Shown here: positions 24,246 to 35,645 of the stretch, one piece after another | Layout of the letters: every line of letters starts with the position of its first letter | Position numbering within the stretch: position 1 is the stretch's first letter | Source: Luidia sarsii | Lineage: Eukaryota > Echinodermata > Asteroidea > Paxillosida > Luidiidae | Length of the DNA stretch: 64,000 bases | Reading direction: 5' to 3' | Assembly: GCA_949987565.1 (NCBI GenBank) | Contig: OX465115.1 | Location: 3,878,004 to 3,942,003 of the forward strand | Notes under the pieces: model-generated | What the model was told of the DNA's origin: nothing | The model's database searches: none | The model's input: only the letters and a program-made list of their open reading frames with translations | Made by a program: the position numbers and the translations under genes

Positions 24246-24980
24246 ATCAAAGCATTCAGTTTGTAAAAACTGCATTCTTATTCGAATGCCCCAAACCAAA
24301 CGAAATCCTGAAACAGTCGGAGGGTTTGAGTTTGACCATGGAGCTGTACTTCTACCTCCATGATTGCACTAAAGGATTACTGATCGCGCCGACTGGAAGA
24401 TTGTAAACAGCGCCCTCACATTGTGTGGAACTTTATAATATAGCGCCCTCTCGTGCAACTTTATACAGTACGGTGGAAATCACGCCTCTGTTCTCAGCCT
24501 ATTACGGACTGATTTCGTCCATCAATGAAACTTCTCTGATTTCTACACGAACTTTTATTATAATTATTTAAGCATGCCCACAATATTAAGTAACGTACCT
24601 AAAACTGTGAATGACTTTTTTCTAGAAAACTGTTAGCTAGACTAGCAAATAAGTTTAAGATTTATAGGATAATCTGTTGTTGTTTTTGTAGAATATCAAA
24701 GTATAAATTCTGTCGTACATTACAGTACAATTTTCTATGAAAACGGAGCGCTTTTAGTTCGCAAAGGCAAGTCGTAGTTTTGTTTGCATTTTTCGGCTTG
24801 GTTTTTTTTACTGCATTTGTGAAGATAAAAGGCAGGTTGTCCTGGTAATGGTTTAAAAATTAGGTTTGCGGTGTGAACGTGGGTTAGCTTTTACTGGTTA
24901 ATGTTACGCGTATTATTCGTCTCGTAAAATTCTTTAATTCAATATAGGGGAGGGCAGAGGTTTGAGTAGTGAGGTGTGTT
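24246..24980. other. Intergenic, AT-rich, no gene seen
   Basis: Contains an AGCGCCCTCT motif at 24442-24451 and a near-match at about 24411. Otherwise no feature is supported. Confidence 0.4.
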
Positions 24981-25332
24981 GGTAAAGGTCAAAAGATTCC
25001 CACAGTTTTTGTGTTAAACCATTAAACATTCCAAACAAGAAATCCTGCGAAGGTTTTAATTCAAATGGTGATCTGAGAAAGTAGAAAAAATAAGGCCAAA
25101 AACCGTCGCGGTTTACGCACCGTTCAGTAGTGTAAGAAATAGTTTATTACACGCGAGTAATAAACTATTTGGTCGATGTTTGAGTAACGATTTCTCGGGA
25201 AGTACAGCATCCCAGACCGCAAAATTTCGACATGAGGATTCTATCATGACCAATATACAAATTGAAAATTAGAAGGCAATCTGTGCACATCGATGTTTTT
25301 TCGTTCTTCCCAATGTTGTATCGGGCCTTTAA
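24981..25332 (+). mobile_element. 340-bp MITE-like repeat, copy 3 (left end lost)
   Basis: The right end AATGTTGTATCGGGCCTTTA and the interior CCGTCGCGGTTTACGCACCG match the other copies. The left inverted end is missing. Confidence 0.75.
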
Positions 25333-26460
25333 CATGGCTGTGTGCATCTTAAAGAGGCTATGAAGTCCTGTGTTATTTCCAATACACATATAGCCAAAAG
25401 TGTCTTTTTGCTCCAATTTTTGTCATCAACTTCATAATCTTGAGGTCTGCACAGTATTTTTGGAGAACATTTAGTGCCTTCTAAACGCCTTCAGTCATTC
25501 CAATGGTTGATTGTGAAAACGAACGTCTGTTATTTGCCCTTGATGATTTGAAGTTAAAAGTTGATGCGATTGTTGCCAAGAAATTAACAAAACAAAGGAT
25601 TTTCAGAAAGGTTAGAGGTGGCCTTACGTTTCGATCTCAAAATGTGGAGACAGGGAAGGGTTTTAAACCCATGTTTCAGTTGGGATCCAGACTTAAGTGC
25701 AAATAAAGTAATAAAAAAATTAATACCTTTAGTTTATATAACGTATTTCTTTAAATTTTACTTAAGTCGTCAAATTGAAGCGATTTTACCTGAATAATTT
25801 GATGTTTCCTTAACTAACGAGACATCAGTTCTAGCAATAGATCCTGCAATTATGACTTGTTCTGAATTCCTTTTTAATCTTGATTTGCCATCACTACTGA
25901 GAGCTGTAAACAATGTTGACAAAAAAGTATTTAACCTTCTATCCGTAGTTTATATCTTATTATTGTGATTTAGAATATAATTATTGTAGAATTCAGTTAA
26001 GTATAATGATTATGACTCGTGTACATTACCATAGTTACTATTGATTATTTATGTAAATAGAAAACACTGTTGTCATAGCAATGAGGGCAGCGCTGGCGAT
26101 CGACTGCAAGCATGGCGACTTTCATTTCCGTTTAGACGAAATACAAAATATTTTCTTTGGGACCGGAAATGCTCCACAAATACAGTGGGTCCGCCTCGCA
26201 GCACTTTCAGAGGGTCACTAGGCGCCTCAAGTCAGTCAGTTACGAACACACGATATTGGACTCTTGGTGGCGATAGACATAAAGGTCAAAGGTCGCTTCA
26301 GAGACCCAAACAATGCGCATGCTCAGATTACCAAGGAACGGGTTCAAACCAAAACGAACACCGGACTAGGACCTATTGAAATAATTAAAGCACGATTAAC
26401 ATCTGTTTATCGACTATTCCATTCGTTGCCAGCCGTGGTCCCGATAAACATTGGTTTTAA
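25333..26460. other. Intergenic, no gene seen
   Basis: Short ORFs only. Near 25608-25640 GTTAGAGGTGGCCTTACGTTTCGATCT is a decayed copy of the inverted GAAACGTC motif, which explains part of the ORF there. Confidence 0.4.
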
Positions 26461-26800
26461 CCCTGGTCAGAATTAACCTTGACCAAATTTCATTCTCATT
26501 CTGGTTAAGATTTGGCTAAAATCAAACCTACTTGAAATCAAACTCCCCTAAAATCAAATCTGGTCGAAATACCTGGTTTGAAATTAAATACTAACCTTGG
26601 TTAAATTCACCCTGGTCAAAATAAAACCCAGTTAAAATTAAACCTGGTTTGAAATTAAAAACTAACCTTGGTTAAATTCACCCTGGTCAAAATAAAACCC
26701 AGTTAAAAGTAAACCTGGTTTGAAATTAAAAACTAACCTTGGTTAAAATTACCCTGGTCAAAATCAAACCTGGTTAGATTGAATTGAACCTTGATATCAA
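26450..26800. repeat. Roughly 71-bp tandem repeat, about 3 units plus degenerate flanks
   Basis: ACTAACCTTGGTTAAATTCA, CCCTGGTCAAAATAAAACCC and AGTTAAAATTAAACCTGGTT recur in order from 26560. Shorter decayed words (CTGGTTAAGATT, TAAAATCAAACC) lie upstream. Confidence 0.85.
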
Positions 26801-28660
26801 ATCCTCCCTGGAATGATCACATCGTCACCACGTTTTCATTGGCCAATCATCCTAGCAGCGCATGCGCATTCGCATACTCGAGGGGCTTCCGTTGACCATA
26901 ATAATTGATATGCAACTGATGCTCCCTGTTGGTTTACACAGGGTCACCAAGCTAGCTTGATTTGACTTTGGGCTAAGACTTTTCATTTCCAGGCCGGCAT
27001 GAACTAGAAGCTACCCACGCTGGTAATGTGGAAAAGGGGAAATCAAATTTCAGTGACAAAGAAGGAAAACAAATCTCATGGCTTCCCTGGACAAGTCTGT
27101 TAATTATACGCAGTTATTTTTATTAGCTACTATTAGAAAACGAAAAGCCTTCGGGTCAGCGAACTTTGGAGGTAACAAAAACAAACAATTGATGACATCC
27201 AGGTGTGTATTTCAATTCCTGCGACTACAGTTATAGTAGGTAGATGTTTATTTATTTGTTTAGAAATCATATGCTTTATCGTGGGGTTTGACCATTTTTT
27301 AAAGAAATATTCCCCCGGGCTCAACCGGCTGTATACTCTCTTTCGTGACGTTTGTCATTTCTTGACCCCATTATGAAAAAAAAAATAGCTGAAATGTCCA
27401 GAAAGAGCTAAGAAGCGATCGCCGACTGGAGCGGTGTAAACACAACAACCGCCATTTTGAAATTTCAATGATCGATTTCATGTTGATATTTGATTGATAA
27501 GACCAATTTTGTCTATGTTTAATGAACCCGCCTCTGTTTTATGAGTAGTCAGCTGATATAAATTCCGTCAGCATATCGTCTTCAAACCTCTAAAAGTTCA
27601 TTGTTTTTGGTTTGAATAATAAAACGATGAGGGTAAGGTTATTTTTTTTTTATTTCTCAGTGGATTTTAGATCCATCTGCGAATTATGTGCTGTGCATTA
27701 TCATTTTGGTAGCAACGAATTCAGCGAACAACGAGGAAATAGAAGTAACGATTTATCATTTGTTGTGTTAAAATTGTTTTCAATTTGTTCACAAATTGAA
27801 ACACAGGTATTTCATATTGATGTCGCTGTTCTTGAATTGGATAGTATATGGCTATGCTATACATTTTGTGTAAACGAATAATTATATAAAATGATTATAC
27901 GAATTTATTTTAGTGGCAAAAAAAATGTATTTTACTATTTCTGGATAACACGGTAATATTATCTACTCAGAAACAAACAGCAGTTGAAAGCCGGGTTCGT
28001 CATTGGCCTGACTGAATTTCGTAATTTAAGTTGCAGGTGATCGTTTTATAGATACGTTTTTGTGTCAACAGCACCTTTAAATAAGAGCAATCGTTGCCTG
28101 CTCAATCAGCAAAACCCATTTTGGTAACGTGAGCACTGAGCAGCGTACCATTTTGAGCAAGACCCTTTTCAGTAGACTTTCTACTAGTCAATCCACTACA
28201 AACACTTTGCCAACATGTATGTGTCGCCGCTTAAACGCCTGGGAGAGTGGATGACCTCGAGTGGTTCAAAGGTCAAAGGTGCCTGAGGTGTCTCATAGAA
28301 GGCGGGCTTAAGACTCTCTTTAAGGAAATGAGAAGTCAGAGAGGGGGGCGTGGTTATTGCGAACGTGGTTTTATTGAGGCGGGATTCTCTCCGGGGTCAT
28401 TTATGGGGCAGGGAGGGGGAGTTAAGACAAGGATTAAGAAATAAGTATCCCACCCCCCTCCCCACTGGGATTGCGGTTAGGGCGTCATCGGTCACGCCCA
28501 CGCATGGGTGGGGACCCGCCACGCCCACTGCCACGCCCACTGGCATTGTCTTGGCCCGCCCTCGACTGAGTTGCACCATGCTGTAACGTTGCGCGATATG
28601 CAAACAATCTGTGTAACTCTCACCTCGCCAATAATTTTATTATAACAAATTTGGATTTAT
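26801..28660. other. Intergenic, no gene seen
   Basis: AT-rich DNA with scattered T-runs. At 28480-28560 CCACGCCCACTG and related words recur. Open frames lack splice partners and domains. Confidence 0.4.
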
Positions 28661-28662
28661 TT

Positions 28663-28785
28663 ATATAGGGGTAACGAGATAAGAGGGGATCAAAACTAGA
28701 TAGGTGGGGATTAAAACTAGATAGGTGGGGATCAAAACTAGATAGATGGGGATTAAAACTAAATAGGGGGGTCAGGACTAGGGGG
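28663..28785 (+). repeat. 21-bp minisatellite, about 5 units
   Basis: ACTAGATAGGTGGGGATCAAA repeats with C/T variation in GATCAAA versus GATTAAA, ending in AGGACTAGGGGG. Confidence 0.85.
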
Positions 28786-29945
28786 ATCAGCCCACAGTTT
28801 GACCAATGTCAAAATGAACAATTATTGACTGGTAGCACAATTTATTGGGCAGTAAAAATCCAACTATCGGATCAGTCAAAAACTCCCCAGGGAGTCCTGC
28901 GGCTCAGCTTTCGGTGACATGTTTCTCTTAACGCGGGCCTTCTCATTTTACTGACAATGCTGACGAACCACCTCAGATTCGGAAATACATTTTGAAGAGT
29001 TAAATTTTAGGTGTAATAGACCCAAAATGGTTGCAAAATGCTTTTTACTGACAAAACAAAAGTAAAATGCACAAAATGCTTTTTACTGACAAAACAAAAA
29101 TAAAAATGCACAAAATGCAATTTTCAGACATGTATTGGGTCTGACATTTCCAGTCTCGCATGACTTTTCTCAAAGGTGTTTTTTGTCTCTCTAACTTGAA
29201 ATAAACTGGAGCATAAATCATTTAGCACAGGTGTTTCGCGAATCTCAATTTGAAAGATTGTTTTGCTGTTTGAAACAAAACAAACCCATTGAATCTACTA
29301 ATAACTCCTTGTATGGGTAGCATATAGGCCTGCATAATTCATAATAGTGCATAGTACAACCGAAAAATTGTCTCCATTAAGTAGCGATGAACATGACTAA
29401 AAAAAAGCCTTGATCTGATTTTGACAAAAGGTGTTTTGTTCCTTTTTGGTTCGTTTCGATTTTGTTTTCTTGTGAATATTTTTAACTGGTAGCTTTTTCA
29501 TTGTTCGGAATCACTTAGGTTGGTTGCTTTCAACCTTTGCATTCAGATCAAACCTTCCCTGGGCCAACTTTTGTGTGCGCTTGTTTAAAAAAAATAAAAG
29601 ATAATAATGTGCCTTACGATTTAATGCAATCAGTTTTCGATCTCAACTATTTGAGAGTAAATAAAAACAAAAATCTTGAAGTAGCAGAAATGTGACTGGT
29701 AGTCTTTTTTTTCAGACTAATGTGTTGATACTTTTATTTAATTACAAACACTAAACGCAAAGTAAGGATTTTGTTATCGCTGAGTTGACCGCCGCTCGAC
29801 GCAAGTTGGCGCCCTTCCGCGTTTGTTTAGTCAAACAAGCAAACTAGGAAGATTTGTAGTTTTACATAGGGAAAGATTTTAATTTTATACCTAGAAAAAA
29901 CCTCTAAATCCACTATTTATAGGCCACCTGTTGTTAAGTATAGTA
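28786..29945. other. Intergenic; diverged hairpin-family flank at about 29025-29180
   Basis: GGTTGCAAAATGCTTTTTACTGAC occurs as a short tandem and is followed by TCTGACATTTCCAGTC and CTTTTCTCAAAGG. This is an old copy of the family seen intact at 17.3 and 53.4 kb. No gene is seen. Confidence 0.45.
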
Positions 29946-30210
29946 TAGAAAATTGACACTGTCTGGCACAATGATGCACTTGCCACAATAATTGGCCATA
30001 CAGTTTTCCCCAAAATCATGAGTTTGACAGGTATATGCGTCTCCAGGACGACGCTCAGTACACGGCTGTGTACAAAACATGCACTTCACAATTCCTACAT
30101 ACGCGCCTCCCATAATTATACGCAACATAAAATCATGATTTGGGGGAAAATTGTAAATACATTTTGTTTTGGGCAAGTGCATGCTTGTGCCAGACAGTGT
30201 CAATTTTCTA
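29946..30210. mobile_element. 265-bp MITE with TAGAAAATTGACACTGTCTG ends
   Basis: The left end TAGAAAATTGACACTGTCTG (then GCACAATGATGCACTTGCC) is mirrored at the right end with one main change. The inner arms (CCCCAAAATCATGA and TCATGATTTGGGGG) also pair. A partial relative lies at about 30345-30470. Confidence 0.8.
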
Positions 30211-30880
30211 CACTGTAGGCCTAATACTAATAGATGGTCTATCAATTTTGGAACGATTTTTTTTCTACCTAGTTACGGTGTAGGTAAAAATTGAACTAAA
30301 GTGTTTCCCGTTAGTGGTTTGCTTAAGGGAAGACTGTTTTTTTTTACAAAACATACACTTCACAATTCCTATACATACATACATCCGCGTCACAAAACCA
30401 TGATTTTGGAGAAAACTGTCAATTATTTCGGCACGTGGTTACAAACAATCGCACCATTTTCTACACAATAATAGGTCGTGCATTGTTGATTTATACGAAA
30501 TTTTATTTTTTCTAGTGTTAGCCTACTAAAAAGTACTATAAGAATTAGTTTTACGCGACCACATGAAATTTAAGCGTAATCGGTCACTTCGAATTCGGCG
30601 CAAAAGCAACAAAACCCAAGGGACCTTTAATTATCACGTCAAGCAACGCGAGGATTCTGAGAGCATGAAAGTTACACTTTCAGGTTAATTTAGGAGTTGG
30701 AAGGCTGTACTGTAGGGAAGCGGTTACAAGAGATTTGCTGGTTTGTTTTGCACTACAAATTGCAACGTTGCTTGTCACGCAGAAAGTACAGTACGTTACG
30801 CAAAGGTCAGCGCGCGGGTCTAAGGTCACCCAGCCATCACGTGCGTTTAGAAAGTAAAAACTAAATAACGACAAAGGCCT
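30211..30880. other. Intergenic, partial MITE relative, no gene seen
   Basis: At 30345-30470 ACAAAACATACACTTCACAATTCC and CAAAACCATGATTTTGGAG match the interior of the preceding MITE. Nothing else is recognised. Confidence 0.4.
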
Positions 30881-30881
30881 A

Positions 30882-31128
30882 CCTGAAGTGAGTGAGGGGT
30901 GGTGTTGCCTCTATCCTGTGTCCAGGGCTTGGTGGAAATCTTTGTGCACAGGAAACCGGCCGCGCCAGGGTGCCATTTCGGCAGCAACGGCGTTTTTGAA
31001 GCATTTTTGTCCGAGCTTTCTGTCCTCAATGTGCCTCCATCACAACTCGAAGGTGACCGCGCACATTTAGAGGGCGCCACCATGCGTTTGAATCGTGCCG
31101 CCAGATTGTTTTCCTCGCAGTGCATCAT
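30882..31128 (-). CDS. Candidate first coding exon of an unidentified gene
   Basis: On the minus strand an ATG at 31128 opens 82 codons (starting MMHCEENNLAARFKR) that run into a good donor, CTTCAG|GTAGGC, at 30882/30881. The composition is mixed and hydrophilic. I do not recognise the protein and found no convincing second exon toward lower coordinates. The opposite strand is also open over the same interval, which weakens the case. Confidence 0.2.
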
Positions 31129-31195
31129 GGGGATAATCGTAGACTCGCTTTCAAACCGTAAGTAAGCGATTAAAACGTTTGAAGGTTACGATAAT

Positions 31196-31377
31196 CGCAG
31201 TAGCTGTTGTTACGGCAGTCGTCCGTGTGGTTCCATGACTTCACAGTATTTGTCAAGATGTTTAGCTCTTGGAACCAGACTATAGCTAATAGACTGGTTA
31301 AACCAGCCTGCAATGCTGACGAAATACAATCAAGTCAGGGAACCACACGGACGACTGCCGTAACAACAGCCACTGCG
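31196..31377 (-). mobile_element. 183-bp MITE with roughly 40-bp inverted ends, copy 2
   Basis: Its ends match the copy at 10710-10892, and the interior (GCAATGCTGACGAAATACAA) is the reverse complement of that copy's interior. Confidence 0.8.
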
Positions 31378-32640
31378 TACAATAATACTTCGCTTGATAT
31401 CGAATTTTTGCTGAGAGCTCTAGCACCTCGTGTCTATGATTGGAAGTGGACTTGAGGTATTTTTTCTCTCTCAAGAAGCACTTGCTTGAGAAAACAGGCT
31501 TCAACCATTCTCCACGCTTCAACAGTCGGTGAATTCGGACACGGCCTGACCCACGGCCTGACGACCAATGAACCCAAAACGAATGCCCTTCAATTGACCT
31601 CTACCCTGAGGGCGCCCTTTACAAATGACGTCATTCGCAAGTCTCTTCAGAAGACCGGACACGCATAAGAAATGCACCAAAACACCAAGCCCTGACGTCC
31701 ACAACGAAACGAATAATTTCCTTTATTATTATCATCATTATTATTAATATCATTTCGGGTTGCACTCTGGTATACTCATTCAATAGGTAGTGCTATGGCA
31801 ATGAAAACTGACCAATACAAAATAAAAACAAGAGGCATCTATAGTCAGTCAATCAAACAATACAAAAACAAAAGTATAGAATCTGGATAATACAGAAAAT
31901 GAATACGGGTGTAGGTAGGTGGGCGAGGATCGTATATGTACATGCAGTCTCACCCCACTTCATATCAATTCAGGAAAAAAGGGAAAAAACAACGACTTCT
32001 AAAGCACACAAACACGAAAAAACCAAAAACCTAAAAGAATATCGATACACGTGTACGTATAACCATGGAGGAATAAGAAGAGCTCTTCTTATCCCTCCAT
32101 GGGATAACGCAGACGATTTTTAAACATTTTGACCGAAGCGTGTTTCGTTCGGATTCAGGTAAAATGTATACACACAAACACGATTACACTTCAACAAGAA
32201 AATGAGGTATTAAGACAATCTCCAACCATTTCTTTTAACAAACTTTCCGTCGTATAACCCATAACAAAAGCATAATATTTTCAACTGTTGGGGGATGTCC
32301 CGATGGTGGGACGACCCAACGGCTGTTTCATGTATTTCTCAAGACGTACATGTTGGATAGCAATGAGTAAAATTGCCCCACAAATACAAGTCTAGACCTA
32401 CCGCTTATTCCACCCACGTCACGTGTATGACACCTCATTTGAAAAAGAAAAAAACTTTCCTGAAAACGAAAAACAATAAGCTGAACTGCTCTGTCTAAAT
32501 TTCATTTGTATATATTCGCAGTAAAAAAAAAAAACTTTTTGTTTTCTTTAAATATAAACCTGAGGTCTTTCGATGAAGTAACAAAAAGATAAATATAAAT
32601 CCAAACTGGTTTCATTTTATCAGGCGCCTGCATTAGCTAT
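31378..32640. other. Intergenic, ATT microsatellite, no gene seen
   Basis: An interrupted (ATT)n run lies at 31722-31755. The hairpin AGAAGAGCTCTTCTTATCCC near 32076 is a short palindrome. No coding signal is recognised. Confidence 0.4.
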
Positions 32641-32951
32641 CGTTTTATTTCATGACGTCACTCGTCATCGGTACCATGTACACGGTTCCATCCGGGTACG
32701 TTAAAATAATACACCCGGTGTACCCGGATAGAACGCTCACTCCTATTGGGTGAGGATGGGTCACGTGACCCGGCCAACGGACCAATCCGTGACCAGACGC
32801 TGTGACGTCACCCGCGCACATGCCCGTAAGAGGTAAAAGGGAATGGATACTCATTGCTTTCCGTCATTCTTCCACCCCGACAGCAAAAAAATAGACTCGA
32901 TCCTGACATCGGGTGATCAAACTTGATTCAAAATTCCAGACGAAATTACGA
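32640..32951 (+). promoter_or_regulatory. Possible promoter with CRE, E-box and CCAAT motifs
   Basis: Two TGACGTCA octamers (32653 and 32803), CACGTG (32762) and CCAAT in both orientations (about 32745 and 32782) occur within 165 bp. A donor-like GAAG|GTAACT follows at about 32952. No downstream plus-strand coding exon is convincing, so this is speculative. Confidence 0.25.
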
Positions 32952-33472
32952 AGGTAACTTCTTATGAGGGAATACTGCGAAGCAGCCACGTTTTTTTTAT
33001 AAGGTAGCTCAAATCGACGGGACAAAAGAGGAAAACAAATCAACGGGATATTTAACAGCGGGGCAGAAAACTGATTCTCACAGTGACGTCACTACGCTAA
33101 ATTTCACTCCGAAAATTGTGTGAACTCGGGGGTACAGTCCGTTCACTGTGAAGAAATGCTCGAGCAGCCACAAATGATTCCCATCGAAAGTTTGGACTTG
33201 GTACTCTTGTTCATGAGGAATGATTTTTGACTGGCAGGCGTGAACGACTCCTGATTTGGCCAGGGCTTGGGTCGGTCGACTGGAGGAGCGGGGAATCATG
33301 CCACAGCATTTGAGGTGGCCGAGGTCGAGCTCGACTTGGAGTGAACGGACTATCGGTTCGTCGCTTAAAAATGCAACCATTTACATCTAATCAAAGACAA
33401 AGTTAGATATCGTTTTACAGATTCACATCCAGTACATTGAGGGAAAGGTAAGACTTTGTACAAGGTTTTCAT
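32952..33472 (-). other. Unassigned segment with a 100-codon minus-strand frame
   Basis: The minus strand is open from ATG at 33380 to a TGA at 33078 with mixed, protein-like composition. However GTCCGTTCACT at about 33138 and its complement near 33345 bracket most of it, so it may be a short inverted-repeat element. I do not recognise the peptide. Confidence 0.2.
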
Positions 33473-33896
33473 CTAGTTAAGTTGACTCTTTAGAAAAATA
33501 TTGTGGTATATTTTTGGGGGTGGTATAAGAAGTTTCACAAGTTGGTCACTCCAGAAGACGAGAGGCACTGTAGAGTTTTCTGACTGGGTGACCCAACTTG
33601 GGCCCACTCTCATTTCAGCCGGTTCCATCGCAAACATCTGCTCAGCGTGAACAAAACACTCCGCCTGGAGTAAGCAGGATTGCCGGACACAACTGCCGTA
33701 CGATGCCCACCGCTTTTTGATCTGCCTGTGACGCAAGGTAAGGGTAGCACTCGTAGAGTCACCAGGAGTCGATTTCACAAAGCCTTACGATGCATCGATC
33801 GCAGCTCAATTTACGATGGATAACACATCGTAAATTGTGATAGGCCGTATGGTTTCTGTGCATCTCTCAGCGTCTTGCGATTGATCGTAAGTTACG
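33473..33896. other. Intergenic; open minus-strand frame and ACGATGG-type repeat
   Basis: A minus-strand frame ends at 33473. From 33780 to 33905 TTACGATGCATCGATCG and complementary ATCGTAA words pair; parts (GTATGGTTTCTGTGCATC) resemble 21910-21940. No gene is established. Confidence 0.3.
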
Positions 33897-34226
33897 ATGG
33901 GTTTGGTGAAGACTGAGCGCCTAAGCTTTCGTAAAAAAACAAACCCAACTTCTGCGTCAGCTCTAACTTCTAATTCAAAAGACGCAGAAAACACGCATGG
34001 AAAGGACGAAGTGCTTGCGCCACTTCCATCTGATGAAGTTGTTGGCGGTGCTACGAAAGGTGAAGCACCCCACCCCCCAACTGCGGGCAGTCCTCAAGCG
34101 CTTCCCATAAGTTGTCATCGTGCATCAGTTGCACTACCGTTTGGAAGCGTGGCCATCTCCACGGGACGCTCATCGCTTGGCAACCCGCCGGTTGGCATTG
34201 CCCATGCCTTGATCTGGCAACCTTAA
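33897..34226 (+). CDS. Unidentified 109-codon open frame, doubtful
   Basis: ATG at 33897 opens a hydrophilic, Ser/Thr/Pro/Gly-rich frame starting MGLVKTERLSFRKK. No domain is recognised. The start lies in a decayed repeat and no flanking splice site fits well. It is listed because the frame starts at a true ATG and has mixed composition. Confidence 0.12.
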   Translation: MGLVKTERLSFRKKTNPTSASALTSNSKDAENTHGKDEVLAPLPSDEVVGGATKGEAPHPPTAGSPQALPISCHRASVALPFGSVAISTGRSSLGNPPVGIAHALIWQP

Positions 34227-35494
34227 TTGTTAATCAAGCGGGGATTCCTGTTCTTTTGTTTTTTTTAGCAAGTTGCCCTTCTCAAACGACTGTACGCGAG
34301 ACTGGTCCCAGAGAGTGAAGATTAGGACAATTGCACACCGCGGTGGACTTGAGTCCACCCTACAATAAAGACTATACCCATACACTCGAGGGGGAAAAAT
34401 GGGTAGGAGCGAAAGATATCCAGCCCAAACTAGAACTCAAGCATTATATACTTACACAGAAACTTAACCCCCCGGAATAATAATAATTATGTATCGTTAC
34501 ATATAATTATGTACATGGTGAGTGTATGGTTGTCACATATATGGCATAAATAAGTGATGCAGTTTAGGCCGAGCTACTGTTTGTGATAATCATATCCGAC
34601 CCCCTCCCCACATGGCTTTGTCTTTGAACCAGCTAATATAATTCTAATCTCAGAAGTCACATTTTAACAGTACAATTCAGGGGACTTACACAATACTACA
34701 ACGCTACAGAGAAACTTCTCCTTGCTTTAGATATCATAATCATAATAACCCCAAAGACAAAGTGAAAAACCTAAAACATAAATAGCGTGAAACGTGAAGG
34801 TAGGAAGCAAATATTGGTTTATAAGGCATGTTATATTATATGGGGAGAAAAAGCAGGAAATTAAATGAGAAATAAAATAAAATCTTCAGAATAAAATAAA
34901 ATGATCTCAAATGTAATGCTCGGAGTTAATACAAAAACACTGTTGCAAACTGCTCACTTACTAAAATGACCTGCAATACATATTACCGTACATAAATCTC
35001 AAAAGTTAGAGGGCCTGACGTTTCGATCCCAGCAGTACCTTTCTCAAAGGAAGGATAAAAAGAGGGCCTGATTTTTCGATTCTAGGAAGACCCTAGGATC
35101 AATTTGAAAGATCAGGACCACTAACTTTCTTCCCCAACGAAGACAAATATAAACGAGAAAAAAAAAGAAAAAAAATTGACGTAAAAACACTTGATGACTA
35201 AAATGACACCGAATAAAAAAAAATAATCATATTGGTTGCGTAATATAATCCTTCACAAACAACTTTTTCGATACAAAAAATGTCACCAAAAGTGTACCCC
35301 TTGGTACTTGTATAAAAAAATGTCTGCTAAGAAGCATCATGTGGGCCAGTATGAATGCCCAAAGCACAAGCAATAACGTCCATTTTCTTCATGCATTCAG
35401 CCAAATCAAACCCTCCAAAAAAGACGGCGTTCAGAGGCAACATTATCAGTGCAAATGCTCTCATGTTTTCGCCGCGAAGTAAATACCAAACAAA
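34227..35494. other. Intergenic, AT-rich, with inverted hairpin-family copies
   Basis: At about 34943-35110 GTTGCAAACTGCTCACTTAC, AATCTCAAAAGTTAGAGGGC and CTGACGTTTCGATCCCAGC form a diverged copy of the family, followed by a second degenerate arm. No gene is seen. Confidence 0.5.
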
Positions 35495-35645
35495 CAACAA
35501 AAGCTGTTGAAAACTACTCACTGACTAAAATTACCTCCAATGCATAAATCTCAAAAGTTGGAGGGCCCGACGTTTCGGACCTTTCTCAAAGAAAAAGTCC
35601 GAAACGTCAGGCCCTCTAACTTTTGAGATTTATGATTTGGACTCG
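35495..35645. mobile_element. Small foldback of the GAAACGTC family
   Basis: AATCTCAAAAGTTGGAGGGCCCGACGTTTCGG and its near-complement CCGAAACGTCAGGCCCTC + TAACTTTTGAGATT face each other around a short centre (35575-35598). The GGTCCTGCTAGGATC hairpin has been deleted from both arms. Confidence 0.7.
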
